Of a DNA stretch of 64,000 nt, positions 17,594-25,913 are shown in pieces. The position numbers and the translations under genes were made by a program. Position 1 is the stretch's first letter. Every line of letters begins with the position of its first letter. The notes beneath the pieces were generated by a model. That model had not been told where the DNA came from. It made no database searches and saw nothing but the letters and a program-made list of their open reading frames with translations. The stretch is from Nostocoides sp. Lineage in GTDB: Bacteria; Actinomycetota; Actinomycetes; Actinomycetales; Dermatophilaceae. The stretch is from the NCBI GenBank assembly GCA_016702415.1, contig JADJEA010000001.1, positions 1,531,001 to 1,595,000 on the forward strand, in the 5' to 3' direction.

Positions 17594-19974
17594 GCCCGAA
17601 CGCCATGGGCGACAGCGATATCCCGGCGTCACGAGCGCGCGCCGACAGTGCCGTCCTGGAGGAGATCGCCCGTCGGGTCCTGTGGCTGTCGACCCGGATC
17701 GTCGATGCCGCCAATCACGATCGCGTGACCGACGACGGCATCAAGGTCGGCGGGCACCAGGCCAGCAGCGCGAGCCTGGTGTCCGCCATGACGGCGCTTT
17801 GGTTCGCCCACCTCGATGCCCCGGATCGCGTCTCGGTCAAGCCCCATGCCTCGCCGGTCCTGCACGCCATCACCTACCTCCTCGGCCAGCTCGACCGCTC
17901 CTATCTGCCTCGGCTGCGGGCGTTCGGTGGGCTCCAGTCCTACCCGTCGCGGACCAAGGATCCGGACCCGGTGGACTTCTCGACCGGCTCCGTCGGGCTG
18001 GGTCCGGCGGCGCCCCTGTTCGCGGCAGTGGCGCGCCGCTACGTCGACGCCCATTTCGGTCCGCGACCGGCAGCGCGGTTCGTCGCGCTACTCGGCGACG
18101 CCGAGTTGGACGAGGGCAATATCTGGGAGGCCATCGCCGATCCGGCGACCCAGGGACTCGGCTGCGTGATGTGGGTCGTCGACTTCAACCGGCAGTCCCT
18201 CGACAGGGTCGTCCCCGGAATCCGGATTCAGCAGTGGCGCAGTCAATTCCAGGCCGCAGGCTGGCACGTCGTCGAGGTGAAATATGGTCCGAGGCTCACC
18301 GCGGCATACGGCCAACCCGGGGGCGGGGCGCTCGAGGCGTGGATCGACGCGATGCCCAACGAGCGCTACCAGTCGCTCTTCGGCCTGGACCCGGCGGCGG
18401 TGCGCGCGCGCTTCCTCGAGGGCGCACCCGAGGACGTGGTCCGCTTCTGCGCCGGACACGACGACGCGACCCTGGCCGACCTCGTCACCGATCTCGGCGG
18501 GCACGACATACCGGCCCTCCTGGATGCGTATGCCGCGTGCGACGCCGTCACGGACCGCCCCAGCGTGGTCTTTGCCTACACGGTCAAGGGGTGGGGCTTG
18601 CCCATCGCCGGCAATCCGCGCAATCACTCCGCCCTCCTGACCCCGGCCCAGATCGACGCCCTCCGCGAGCGCTGCGCACTCACGCGCGAGCATGAGTGGG
18701 ACCGCCTCGACCCGACGTCCCCAGCCGGTCAATGGGCGGCCCTCCGCGCGGAGCATCTGCACCGTGACCCGGTCGCGACGCGTCGGCCGCTGCCCGTCCC
18801 GGTCGGCACGGGACTGTCCGCGTCCAAGCCCATCTCCACCCAGGAGGCTTTCGGCCGCATCCTCGTCAACCTCTCGCGGATCGAGGGCGTCGGGGACCAT
18901 CTCGTGACGACGGCACCGGATGTCGCGACCTCGACCAATCTCGCCGGCTTCATCAACCGGGTCGGCGTCTTCCACCCCGAGGAGAAGGTCGCCTGGAGCA
19001 GCGATCCGTTGGTGAAATGGACCGAATCGCCTGCGGGACAACATATTGAGCTCGGCATTTCCGAGATGAACCTCTTCCTGACACTCGGCATGCTCGGGCT
19101 CGCCTGGGACCACTCGGACCAGGTCCTCTTGCCCGTCGGGACCCTGTACGACCCATTCGTCCTGCGTGGCCTGGACGCCTTTGTGTATGCCGCCTACTCC
19201 GGCTCCCGCTTCGTCGTCGCCGGGACGCCGTCGGGGGTGACCCTGGCCCCCGAGGGTGGCGCGCACCAGTCGACGATCACTGCCTCGGTGGGGCTGGAGT
19301 TGCCGAATACGACGGCGCTGGAGCCGGCGTATGCCGTGTGCCTCGACTGGCTGCTCTGCCACGCACTCTCCCGGATCGCCGATCCCGGAGCGGGTGATGC
19401 GCTGGGGGCGACCCAGGACGGGTCGTACTACTTCCGGCTCACCACCCGCCCGATCGACCAGGCTCCCTTCGAGGCGGCTCGGGAGCGGCTGGGCGAGGCG
19501 ACCTTGCGCCGGCAGGTCCTGGCCGGTGCCTACCGGCTCGTGGACGCCGGCGAGTCCCCCACGGGGCCTGTTGTCCAGCTCGCCGCCGCCGGCGCGGTGA
19601 TGCCCGAAGTCCTCGCTGCCGCAGCCGAACTCGCTGACGAGGGCATCGCCGCCCATGTCGTCGACCTGACGTCGGCGGACCGGGTGTATGCCGCGTGGCG
19701 GCGCACCCTGCGCCAGGGCATCCGCACCGCCACGACCCCGTCGATCCCGGGAGCCCTGCGAGCCGCCTTCGACATGCGCGCCCCGGTCGTGACCGTCCAC
19801 GATGCCTCCTCGCACGCACTCGCGTGGCTCGGCTCCGCCCTGGGGGTCCCCTGCGTCCCGCTGGGTGTGGACGGTTTCGGGCAGTCCGGCACCATCGCCG
19901 ACCTGTATGCCGCGCACGACCTCACCTCCGGCGCCATCGTCAATGCCGCACTCGCCGCACTCGCCCTGCGGTGA
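17590..19974 (+). CDS. AceE-like ThDP enzyme, candidate 2-oxobutyrate dehydrogenase E1
   Basis: 794 residues, resembling homodimeric pyruvate dehydrogenase E1 and transketolase. KVGGHQASSASLVSAMTALW, the ThDP/Mg segment LGDAELDEGNIWEA followed by VVDFNRQSLD, and the pyrimidine-domain segment ELGISEMNLF with PVGTLYDPFVLRGLD and VTLAPEGGAHQS are all present. It is shorter than housekeeping AceE (about 900). Because its ATG overlaps the acdS stop, its substrate is probably 2-oxobutyrate, as for Pseudomonas MdeB beside methionine gamma-lyase. No E2 or E3 gene is nearby, so it would have to use the housekeeping ones. Confidence 0.75.
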   Translation: MSPNAMGDSDIPASRARADSAVLEEIARRVLWLSTRIVDAANHDRVTDDGIKVGGHQASSASLVSAMTALWFAHLDAPDRVSVKPHASPVLHAITYLLGQLDRSYLPRLRAFGGLQSYPSRTKDPDPVDFSTGSVGLGPAAPLFAAVARRYVDAHFGPRPAARFVALLGDAELDEGNIWEAIADPATQGLGCVMWVVDFNRQSLDRVVPGIRIQQWRSQFQAAGWHVVEVKYGPRLTAAYGQPGGGALEAWIDAMPNERYQSLFGLDPAAVRARFLEGAPEDVVRFCAGHDDATLADLVTDLGGHDIPALLDAYAACDAVTDRPSVVFAYTVKGWGLPIAGNPRNHSALLTPAQIDALRERCALTREHEWDRLDPTSPAGQWAALRAEHLHRDPVATRRPLPVPVGTGLSASKPISTQEAFGRILVNLSRIEGVGDHLVTTAPDVATSTNLAGFINRVGVFHPEEKVAWSSDPLVKWTESPAGQHIELGISEMNLFLTLGMLGLAWDHSDQVLLPVGTLYDPFVLRGLDAFVYAAYSGSRFVVAGTPSGVTLAPEGGAHQSTITASVGLELPNTTALEPAYAVCLDWLLCHALSRIADPGAGDALGATQDGSYYFRLTTRPIDQAPFEAARERLGEATLRRQVLAGAYRLVDAGESPTGPVVQLAAAGAVMPEVLAAAAELADEGIAAHVVDLTSADRVYAAWRRTLRQGIRTATTPSIPGALRAAFDMRAPVVTVHDASSHALAWLGSALGVPCVPLGVDGFGQSGTIADLYAAHDLTSGAIVNAALAALALR

Positions 19975-19984
19975 GGTGGTCGCA

Positions 19985-20473
19985 ATGGGGACCATGACCG
20001 CGGCGATGGCCCACGCGCGCGACCTCGGCCTCGAGGTCGTCGCGACGCAACACGCTCCGGTGGCCACGCTCGAGGAGGCCGCGGCCGCCCGGGGAGTGAC
20101 GCCTCGCGACATCGTCAAGACGCTCGTCGTCCGGCGCGGCGAGGACGACTACCTGTTCGTCCTCGTCCCGGGAGACCGGGAGATCTCCTGGCCCAAACTG
20201 CGCGCTCACCTCGGCGTCAACCGGCTCTCGATGCCGGACGCCGCGACCGCGAAGGCCGTGACGGGCTACGAGCGCGGCACGATCACGCCCCTGGGGTCCG
20301 CCCGCCCCTGGTCCGTCCTCGCCGACGCCTCGCTGGCTGGCCGCCGCGTTTCGATGGGATCCGGGCAGCGTGGCCTCGCGCTGGCCCTGGCGGCCGACGA
20401 TCTCGTTGGTGCGCTGGGCGGCGACATGGCCGACGTCACTGGCCCGCGGCAGGCCCGCCCCGCGGCGGAGTGA
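19985..20473 (+). CDS. YbaK/prolyl-tRNA deacylase family protein
   Basis: 162 residues forming one YbaK/INS editing domain: ATLEEAAAARGVTPRDIVKTLVVRR, LVPGDREISWPKLRAHLG, GYERGTITPLGS and VSMGSGQRGLAL. Family members clear misacylated tRNA (Cys-, Ala- or 2-aminobutyrate-tRNAPro) in trans. It lies 10 bp after the E1 gene, in the same direction, so it is probably part of the ACC operon. Start is the first ATG after a GAGGTGG sequence; two later ATGs are possible. Confidence 0.83.
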   Translation: MGTMTAAMAHARDLGLEVVATQHAPVATLEEAAAARGVTPRDIVKTLVVRRGEDDYLFVLVPGDREISWPKLRAHLGVNRLSMPDAATAKAVTGYERGTITPLGSARPWSVLADASLAGRRVSMGSGQRGLALALAADDLVGALGGDMADVTGPRQARPAAE

Positions 20474-20505
20474 GTCCGCCGTCGATCACCCGGCTCACCG
20501 TCGAA

Positions 20506-21417
20506 TCAGCACAGGTCAAGAGCCAGGTGCTGCCACGTCTGGGTGACGTGCATGCCCACCCGCAGGTAGAGCCCGAGGGCGCCGGTGCGGGAGTCCGTCC
20601 CCAGGTCGCTGCGCGTCGCCCCGCGTGACCGGCCGTTCTCGAAGGCATCGACGAGGAGCGCGCGCGCCAGGCCACGCCCACGGTGATCCCGGTGAACGGC
20701 CAACTGGTCGACATGGGTGTTGCCCTCGGCGTCGAGCAGCGTGCAGGCGACCCCAACCGGGGTGCCCTCGGCGTCGACAGCCAAGCGAATCTGCCACGGC
20801 TGGAAGCCCCGGCGACCGACCACGCGGGGGTGCCAATCGGCATACGACTGGGGGGCGCGGTCCGGCCACTCGTTGAACGCATCCTCGATGAGGCGATAGG
20901 CGACCTGCTCGTCCTGGCCGGGGACGAAGGTGCGCACGGCATACCCGGGCGGCAGCGGCTGGGGAGCGATCGGGGAGTCGGTGGGCACCTGAAGGATCCA
21001 CGACGTCCACATCTGGCGGTAGCCCCGGGCCCGGAGGAGGCGATCGCCGGCGCAGCCGTCAACGAGCGACTGGCCGACCAGCGCGGACCCCTCGCGGCGG
21101 GCGAGATCCTCCGTCCACGCGGCCAGCCAGGTGCCGATTCCGCGGCCGAGGTAGTCGGTAGCCACCGCGGCTTCCGCACGCCGCCCGCGGAAGACCTCCG
21201 CCGCGGCAACCAGGCGCGCGCCGTCGAACACGCCGACGCTCTGGGAGGACAGGTCGAAACTCGGCCGCTCCCAATCGGATTCGATGTCCTCGCGCTCGAG
21301 CATGAGGTCGCCGCTGTCGGCGAGCTCCGACTCGGCGTAGACCGCGAACGCCGCGTCGAGATCCGCCAGTGTCAACGCACGGGATGAGAATCCCCGCGGC
21401 GGACCGGACCTGCTCAT
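20506..21417 (-). CDS. Tandem GNAT N-acetyltransferase
   Basis: 303 residues with two GNAT repeats. The C-terminal one is clear: VDQLAVHRDHRGRGLARALLVDAF with the acetyl-CoA loop RGRGLA; the N-terminal one has VATDYLGRGIGTWLAAWTEDLA. The layout resembles mycothiol synthase MshD and related tandem enzymes, but key MshD positions cannot be confirmed. It is the last gene of a minus-strand operon with the APC transporter and the stress protein, 19 bp after the latter; a GGGAG precedes the ATG. Confidence 0.82.
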   Translation of the reverse strand: MSRSGPPRGFSSRALTLADLDAAFAVYAESELADSGDLMLEREDIESDWERPSFDLSSQSVGVFDGARLVAAAEVFRGRRAEAAVATDYLGRGIGTWLAAWTEDLARREGSALVGQSLVDGCAGDRLLRARGYRQMWTSWILQVPTDSPIAPQPLPPGYAVRTFVPGQDEQVAYRLIEDAFNEWPDRAPQSYADWHPRVVGRRGFQPWQIRLAVDAEGTPVGVACTLLDAEGNTHVDQLAVHRDHRGRGLARALLVDAFENGRSRGATRSDLGTDSRTGALGLYLRVGMHVTQTWQHLALDLC

Positions 21418-21436
21418 CGTCGTCTGCTCCCGTGGG

Positions 21437-22315
21437 TCAGGGAACGACGATGACAGGAATGGTGGAATTGCGCAGGATCTTCGCGGCACTCGACCCGAGG
21501 AACACCTGCGCGAGTTTGTGCGTGGAGGAGGAGCCGACAACGAGGACATCCTCGCGACCCCACTCGACGGCATCCATCGCTCCGCCCCACGAGCGGCCTT
21601 CGGCGACAAGGGTTTCGGTGTCGGTCAGGCCAAGGGAGCGGAGGTGCTCCACTGCCTCGGCGAGGCCGCTGCGCGCTTGGGACTTCCATTGGTCGAACAC
21701 CGTCGACTCATCGCCCCGCAGCGGTGAGGAGACCATCGTGCGCGGGCGCACGGCGAAGGTGACCAGCCGCAGGCGCGCCCCGACCCGGGCGCAGATGCCA
21801 GCGACCAGATCGAGAAGCGTCCAACTCGCATCGTCGTCGCGGAAGCCCATCGTGACCCGGGTGATCCGAGCGCCCTGCGCCGGTCGATAGCCTCGGGGCG
21901 CGATGGCGACCGGGACATCGGCCGAGTGCAGGAGGCGGTCCGTTTTGGAGGTGACGGTGACATAGCCGCGCGGGCCGTTCTCGCCCGATCCCACGACCAC
22001 GAGGGACACCTCGAGAGCCGCGGCCTGCTCTAAAACCGCCTGGGGCACAGAGCGTCCGGTCACCCACGTCGCGGTGGACTCGACATCCGTATGCCGACCC
22101 AACACCTCGAGCGCCTCCGCGGCGCTCGCCGCGCCCTCCTGGGCGGCCCACTGCTGGAAGTCGCGGTCGGTGTCCCCGGCGACGGCGGTCTCCCACCCGC
22201 GCGGGACGACCGTCAAAGCATGGACGGTGTCATCGTCCGAGCGAGCGAATTGGCAGGCCAGCTCGATCGCACCGGAGTCGTCCTTGTGCGGGCTGTAGCA
22301 GACGAGATAGGTCAT
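21437..22315 (-). CDS. Universal stress protein, two tandem Usp domains
   Basis: 292 residues. Two Usp folds: residues 1-140 with VVVGSGENGPRGYVTVTSKTD (degenerate G-2X-G-9X-G motif) and 150-292 with VLVVGSSSTHKLAQVFLGSS. Such proteins usually bind ATP and respond to starvation or hypoxia. Its ATG overlaps the stop of the APC transporter; this transporter-Usp pairing is common in actinobacteria and suggests the stress protein modulates transport. Confidence 0.88.
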   Translation of the reverse strand: MTYLVCYSPHKDDSGAIELACQFARSDDDTVHALTVVPRGWETAVAGDTDRDFQQWAAQEGAASAAEALEVLGRHTDVESTATWVTGRSVPQAVLEQAAALEVSLVVVGSGENGPRGYVTVTSKTDRLLHSADVPVAIAPRGYRPAQGARITRVTMGFRDDDASWTLLDLVAGICARVGARLRLVTFAVRPRTMVSSPLRGDESTVFDQWKSQARSGLAEAVEHLRSLGLTDTETLVAEGRSWGGAMDAVEWGREDVLVVGSSSTHKLAQVFLGSSAAKILRNSTIPVIVVP

Positions 22316-23805
22316 TCCTCGTCCTTCAGGTCACTGCGGCGTCCGCGGGGCTCGGCGATCTCCTCGGGGTCCACGTAGTGGTTGAGCGTGGCATGGCGCC
22401 GGCCGTAGATCGCATAGAACCCGATGCAGAGCACGATCCACGTGGCGAAGATGATCCAGGTGATCCCGGCCAGGCCATACATGATGTAAATGCACGCTGC
22501 CACAGTGAGAATCGGCGTGACGGGATAGCCGGGAACGGTGAACGGGCGCTCCAGATCGGGATGGGTCCGCCGCAGGACCATGATCCCGATGGCGACGACC
22601 GAGAACGCCATCAGGGTGCCGATGGAGACGGTGTCCCACAGATAGTCCGACGGGACAAAACCGCCGATGAGCGCGACGACCACCGAGACGACGATGGTGT
22701 TGAAGGTCGGCGTCATCGTCTTGGGGTTGACGGCCAGGAACTTCTTGGAGATGAGTCCGTCCCGGCCCACCGCAAAGAGGATGCGCGTCTGGCCGTAGAG
22801 CGTGACCAGGGTGACCGAGAAGATCGAGATGACGGCACCGGCCGCGAGAATCGTGCTCCAGATCTCGGTCCCGGTGATCTCCTTGAGGATCAGCGCGAGG
22901 CCGGCCTCGGCGTTGTCGGAGTTCTCGAAGAAGGACACCGGCTTGGCGGCCAGTCCCGCCGCGGCGACGGCGAGGTAGATGCCCGAGACGATGGTGAGTG
23001 CGCCGATGATGGCGCGGGGCAACGCCTTTTGCGGATCCTTCACCTCCTCACCTGCCGTAGCGACGGCGTCGAGACCGATGAAGGAGAAGAAGATCGTTCC
23101 GGCCGCCGCGCTGACCCCGCTGAAGCCCTTCGCGAAGAAGTTCGAGAAGTGGTCGGCTTGGAAGGCGCTGAACCCGATAACGGAGAAGAGCACCAGAACG
23201 GTGAGCTTGATGATCACCATGATCGCGTTGATGCGGGCCGACTCGGAGGCGCCGCGGATCAGCAGGAGCATGCACAAGAGGACGAGGACGACCGCGGGGA
23301 GGTTGATCAGTCCGCCCGTCGCCACCCCGTCGGTGCCCGGGATGGGGGATACGGACAGCGCATTCGGCAGCCGCCAACCGATCGTCTCGTGGAGGAGTTC
23401 GTTGAAGTAGCCGCTCCATCCGACCGCGACGGCCCCAGTCGCGACGCCGTACTCGAGCAGCACGCAGCCGGCGATGATGACGGCGACGAACTCCCCGAGG
23501 GCGTGGTAGGCGTAGGAGTAGGTCGACCCGCTGACCGGGATGGCCGACGCCAGCTCGGCATAGCAGAGGGCCGACAGGCCCGCGGCGATGCCCGCGATGA
23601 CGAACGAAACCAGCACGGCCGGACCGGCTTTGGGCACTGCCTCGCCGAGGACGAAGAAGATGCCCGTCCCGACCGTGGCCCCGACCCCGAACATCATGAG
23701 CTGGAATGTCGTCAGGTTGCGCGCGAGCTCTTCGCCTTGGTGGTGGTGCTGTTGGAAGACGATCGGCTTGCGTCGCCGGAGTTGGTCGATCACGGACAAG
23801 GACAC
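22312..23805 (-). CDS. APC-superfamily amino-acid permease (cationic amino acid transporter type)
   Basis: 497 residues with about 12 hydrophobic segments. The first helix carries FGVGATVGTGIFFVLG, the unwound substrate-binding GxGxGIF motif; other markers are FFSFIGLDAVATAGEEVKDPQKALP and GQTRILFAVGRDGLISKKF. It is a cation- or proton-coupled amino acid importer or exchanger in the plasma membrane. I place the start at a GTG with TGGAGG 8 nt upstream; the frame runs 10 codons further to an ATG with no such site. Confidence 0.88.
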   Translation of the reverse strand: MSLSVIDQLRRRKPIVFQQHHHQGEELARNLTTFQLMMFGVGATVGTGIFFVLGEAVPKAGPAVLVSFVIAGIAAGLSALCYAELASAIPVSGSTYSYAYHALGEFVAVIIAGCVLLEYGVATGAVAVGWSGYFNELLHETIGWRLPNALSVSPIPGTDGVATGGLINLPAVVLVLLCMLLLIRGASESARINAIMVIIKLTVLVLFSVIGFSAFQADHFSNFFAKGFSGVSAAAGTIFFSFIGLDAVATAGEEVKDPQKALPRAIIGALTIVSGIYLAVAAAGLAAKPVSFFENSDNAEAGLALILKEITGTEIWSTILAAGAVISIFSVTLVTLYGQTRILFAVGRDGLISKKFLAVNPKTMTPTFNTIVVSVVVALIGGFVPSDYLWDTVSIGTLMAFSVVAIGIMVLRRTHPDLERPFTVPGYPVTPILTVAACIYIMYGLAGITWIIFATWIVLCIGFYAIYGRRHATLNHYVDPEEIAEPRGRRSDLKDEE

Positions 23806-23894
23806 GGCACGGCCTCCAGATCGGACGAGCGTCAAGTGAAGGACAACCTAGTGGTGCAGAGTCGTGATCGCGACCGATTGCTTAGGCTGATCTG

Positions 23895-24662
23895 GTGCGT
23901 ATGCCGACCGCTCTTGTCCGCCGCCCCGGTCCCCGCCTCGCCGAGGGGATCGTCACCCACCTCCAGCGTTCCGCCATCGACGTCGATCTCGCTCTCGCGC
24001 AATGGGAGTCGTATGCCGATGCCCTCCGCGCCGCGGGCTGGGCGGTCGTCGAGGTGCCACCCGCCGACGACTGCCCGGACGCAGTCTTCGTCGAGGACGC
24101 CGTCGTCGTGTATGGCGATCTCGCCGTCATCGCGCGCCCCGGAGTGGCCGAGCGGCGCCCCGAGACACCGGCGGTCGAACGGGTCGTACGCGACCTCGGC
24201 TACCGCGTCGCCCGGATCAGCCGCCCCGGCACGCTCGACGGCGGGGACGTCCTCAAGCACGGGGGCACGGCATACGTCGGCCTGGGCGGGCGAACCAATG
24301 GCATCGGGATCCAACAATTGGCGAATCACTTGCGGGAGTTCGCGGTCCGGGTCCAGGCGGTGCCGGTCGAGCGGGTGCTCCACTTGAAGTCGGCGGTGAC
24401 TGCTCTCCCCGACGGGACGGTGATCGGGTGGGATCCGGTGGTGGACGACAAGGAGGCATTCGCGGCATACGAAGGGATGCCGGAGGAAGCCGGTGCGCAT
24501 GTCGTGCTCCTCGGTGGCCAGCACCTGCTCATGGCACAGAGCGCTCCTCGGACGGCCGACCTCCTGCGCTCGCGGGGGTATGAGGTGACGACCGTGGATA
24601 TCTCGCAGTTCGAGAAGCTCGAGGGCTGCGTCACCTGCCTGTCGGTGCGCCTGCGCGGCTGA
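23895..24662 (+). CDS. ddaH: Dimethylarginine dimethylaminohydrolase (DDAH)
   Basis: 255 residues of the guanidino-group-modifying (pentein) fold. Markers are FVEDAVVV, RPGTLDGGDVL, HLKSAV (catalytic His) and the C-terminal nucleophile Cys in EKLEGCVTCLSVRL. It hydrolyses methylarginine to citrulline and methylamine. Start: TAGGCT at 23883-23888 lies 6 nt before the GTG at 23895, matching the leaderless layout seen elsewhere; the ATG at 23901, inside a copy of the 8-mer, is the alternative and would drop two residues. Divergent from the amino-acid permease, which may supply its substrate. Confidence 0.85.
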   Translation: MRMPTALVRRPGPRLAEGIVTHLQRSAIDVDLALAQWESYADALRAAGWAVVEVPPADDCPDAVFVEDAVVVYGDLAVIARPGVAERRPETPAVERVVRDLGYRVARISRPGTLDGGDVLKHGGTAYVGLGGRTNGIGIQQLANHLREFAVRVQAVPVERVLHLKSAVTALPDGTVIGWDPVVDDKEAFAAYEGMPEEAGAHVVLLGGQHLLMAQSAPRTADLLRSRGYEVTTVDISQFEKLEGCVTCLSVRLRG

Positions 24663-24725
24663 CCTGGCGTCACTCGCCGGTGGTCTCTCGTTTGAGTTCT
24701 CTCGCCGGAGGTCAATGGCCGAAGG

Positions 24726-25283
24726 TCACTCGCCGGAGCGCGCCTGGATCGCCGCGAGTGCCGTTGTGCCCCAGCGGATGTTCTCGTTCTCGAAGTGGAT
24801 ACCGCGCAGCAGCGCGAGATAGGGGCCGATCCGCTCGGCGCGCGCGAGGAAATCGGCCTCGGTGCCGCCCTGGAGGAAGCGTTCGCGGCGCCGCTCGTAG
24901 CGCGCAAGTTTGTTCCGCGAGAGGTCGATCTGGTGGGCGATGGCACCCGCGACACAGGTCATGTCGCCGGCGTCGACGGCCTGGACCTGCACGAGGAGGT
25001 CATCCCGGATGACACTCGCCTTCGGCCGGGAGCGAGTGAAGGCGCGGATGGCGTTCTCGCCGGCCTCGGTCAGCCGGAAGACGCGCTTGGTCGGGCGACG
25101 TTCCTGCTCGACGAGTCGGGCCTCGACAAGCCCGTCGGCGGCCAGGCGCTCGAGCTCGCGATACAACTGCTGGGGGGTCGCCGACCAGAAGTTCGCCATG
25201 GTCGTGTCGAAGGCCTTGGCCAGGTCATAGCCGGAGGATTCCCCCTCCAGCAGGGCGACGAGGAGCGCGGTCCGCAGGGCCAT
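24726..25283 (-). CDS. PadR-family transcriptional regulator
   Basis: 185 residues. N-terminal winged helix typical of PadR (ALLVALLEGESSGYDLAK, PQQLYRELERLAADGLVEA, RVFRLTEAGENAI) and a C-terminal coiled-coil dimer region (LSRNKLARYERRRERFL). ATG start 7 nt after TACGGT, no Shine-Dalgarno. Divergent from the SnoaL/oxidoreductase operon; two copies of a perfect palindrome lie in the intergenic region. Confidence 0.9.
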   Translation of the reverse strand: MALRTALLVALLEGESSGYDLAKAFDTTMANFWSATPQQLYRELERLAADGLVEARLVEQERRPTKRVFRLTEAGENAIRAFTRSRPKASVIRDDLLVQVQAVDAGDMTCVAGAIAHQIDLSRNKLARYERRRERFLQGGTEADFLARAERIGPYLALLRGIHFENENIRWGTTALAAIQARSGE

Positions 25284-25340
25284 GGCGCTCACCGTACCGT
25301 GGCCGGCCGCCGCACTCCCGTCGCCGCCAAGGCAAGCCCG

Positions 25341-25387
25341 TCCGTCCTGGACGGGGTCGCCAAGGTCACGCCGGTCCGTCCTGGACG
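25341..25387. promoter_or_regulatory. Two identical 13-bp palindromes, candidate PadR operators
   Basis: CCGTCCTGGACGG occurs at 25341-25353 and 25375-25387, each inside a 15-bp direct repeat (GTCCGTCCTGGACGG at 25340 and 25374). The centres are 34 bp apart, about three helical turns, so two dimers would bind the same face. They lie between padR and the divergent SnoaL gene. A further near-palindrome, TCAAC-AA-GTTGA, is at 25423-25434 close to the SnoaL start. Confidence 0.65.
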
Positions 25388-25448
25388 GTCCCGAGGGAAT
25401 CGGCTAGCGTGGCGGAGCATACTCAACAAGTTGACTATAGGAGCGTCC

Positions 25449-25913
25449 ATGCACGCCTTCCGTTCCTGCGTCGAGGCACGCGATCTCGAGGGCGTCCGCG
25501 CCCTGCTCGCCGACGACGTGACGTTCACAAGTCCGGTCGCCTTCGCGCCCTATCCCGGCAAGGCGATCACGGCCGCGATTCTCGAGGCGGTCATAGAGGT
25601 CTTCGAGGACTTCCGCTATGTGCGGGAGATCGTCGATGGGCCCGATAGTGTCCTCGTCTTCACCGCCGTGGTCGACGGCCGTCAGGTGACCGGAGCCGAC
25701 GTCCTTCACGTCAACGACGCCGGCCTCATCGACGACTTCATGGTCATGGTCCGGCCGCTCAGCGGTGCACAGGCCCTCGCGTCGGCGATGGGTGCGCGCT
25801 TCCCGCAGATCACCGCACGGGCGATGGAACTCGCTGGGGCGCAGTCGGTTTCGTCGACTCCCCGGCGCGCGGATGAGACCGTCCTCGCGGGCGCAGAGGC
25901 GGTGGCGCGATGA
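25449..25913 (+). CDS. SnoaL-like (NTF2-fold) protein
   Basis: 154 residues. N-terminal helix followed by LEGVRALLADDVTFTSPV and curved-sheet strands (VVDGRQVTGADVLHVNDAGLIDDFMVMVRP), the pattern of SnoaL/NTF2-fold ketosteroid-isomerase-like proteins. The substrate is unknown. It overlaps the flavin oxidoreductase gene (ATGA), and both are probably controlled by the divergent PadR regulator, which points to metabolism of a toxic or aromatic compound (inference). Confidence 0.78.
   Translation: MHAFRSCVEARDLEGVRALLADDVTFTSPVAFAPYPGKAITAAILEAVIEVFEDFRYVREIVDGPDSVLVFTAVVDGRQVTGADVLHVNDAGLIDDFMVMVRPLSGAQALASAMGARFPQITARAMELAGAQSVSSTPRRADETVLAGAEAVAR

Noticed and set aside
24663..24735. Repeats of CGCCGG with GGTCACTC around the ddaH/padR junction
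   Set aside because: Short, GC-rich and partly inside the padR 3' end; too weak to call an element.
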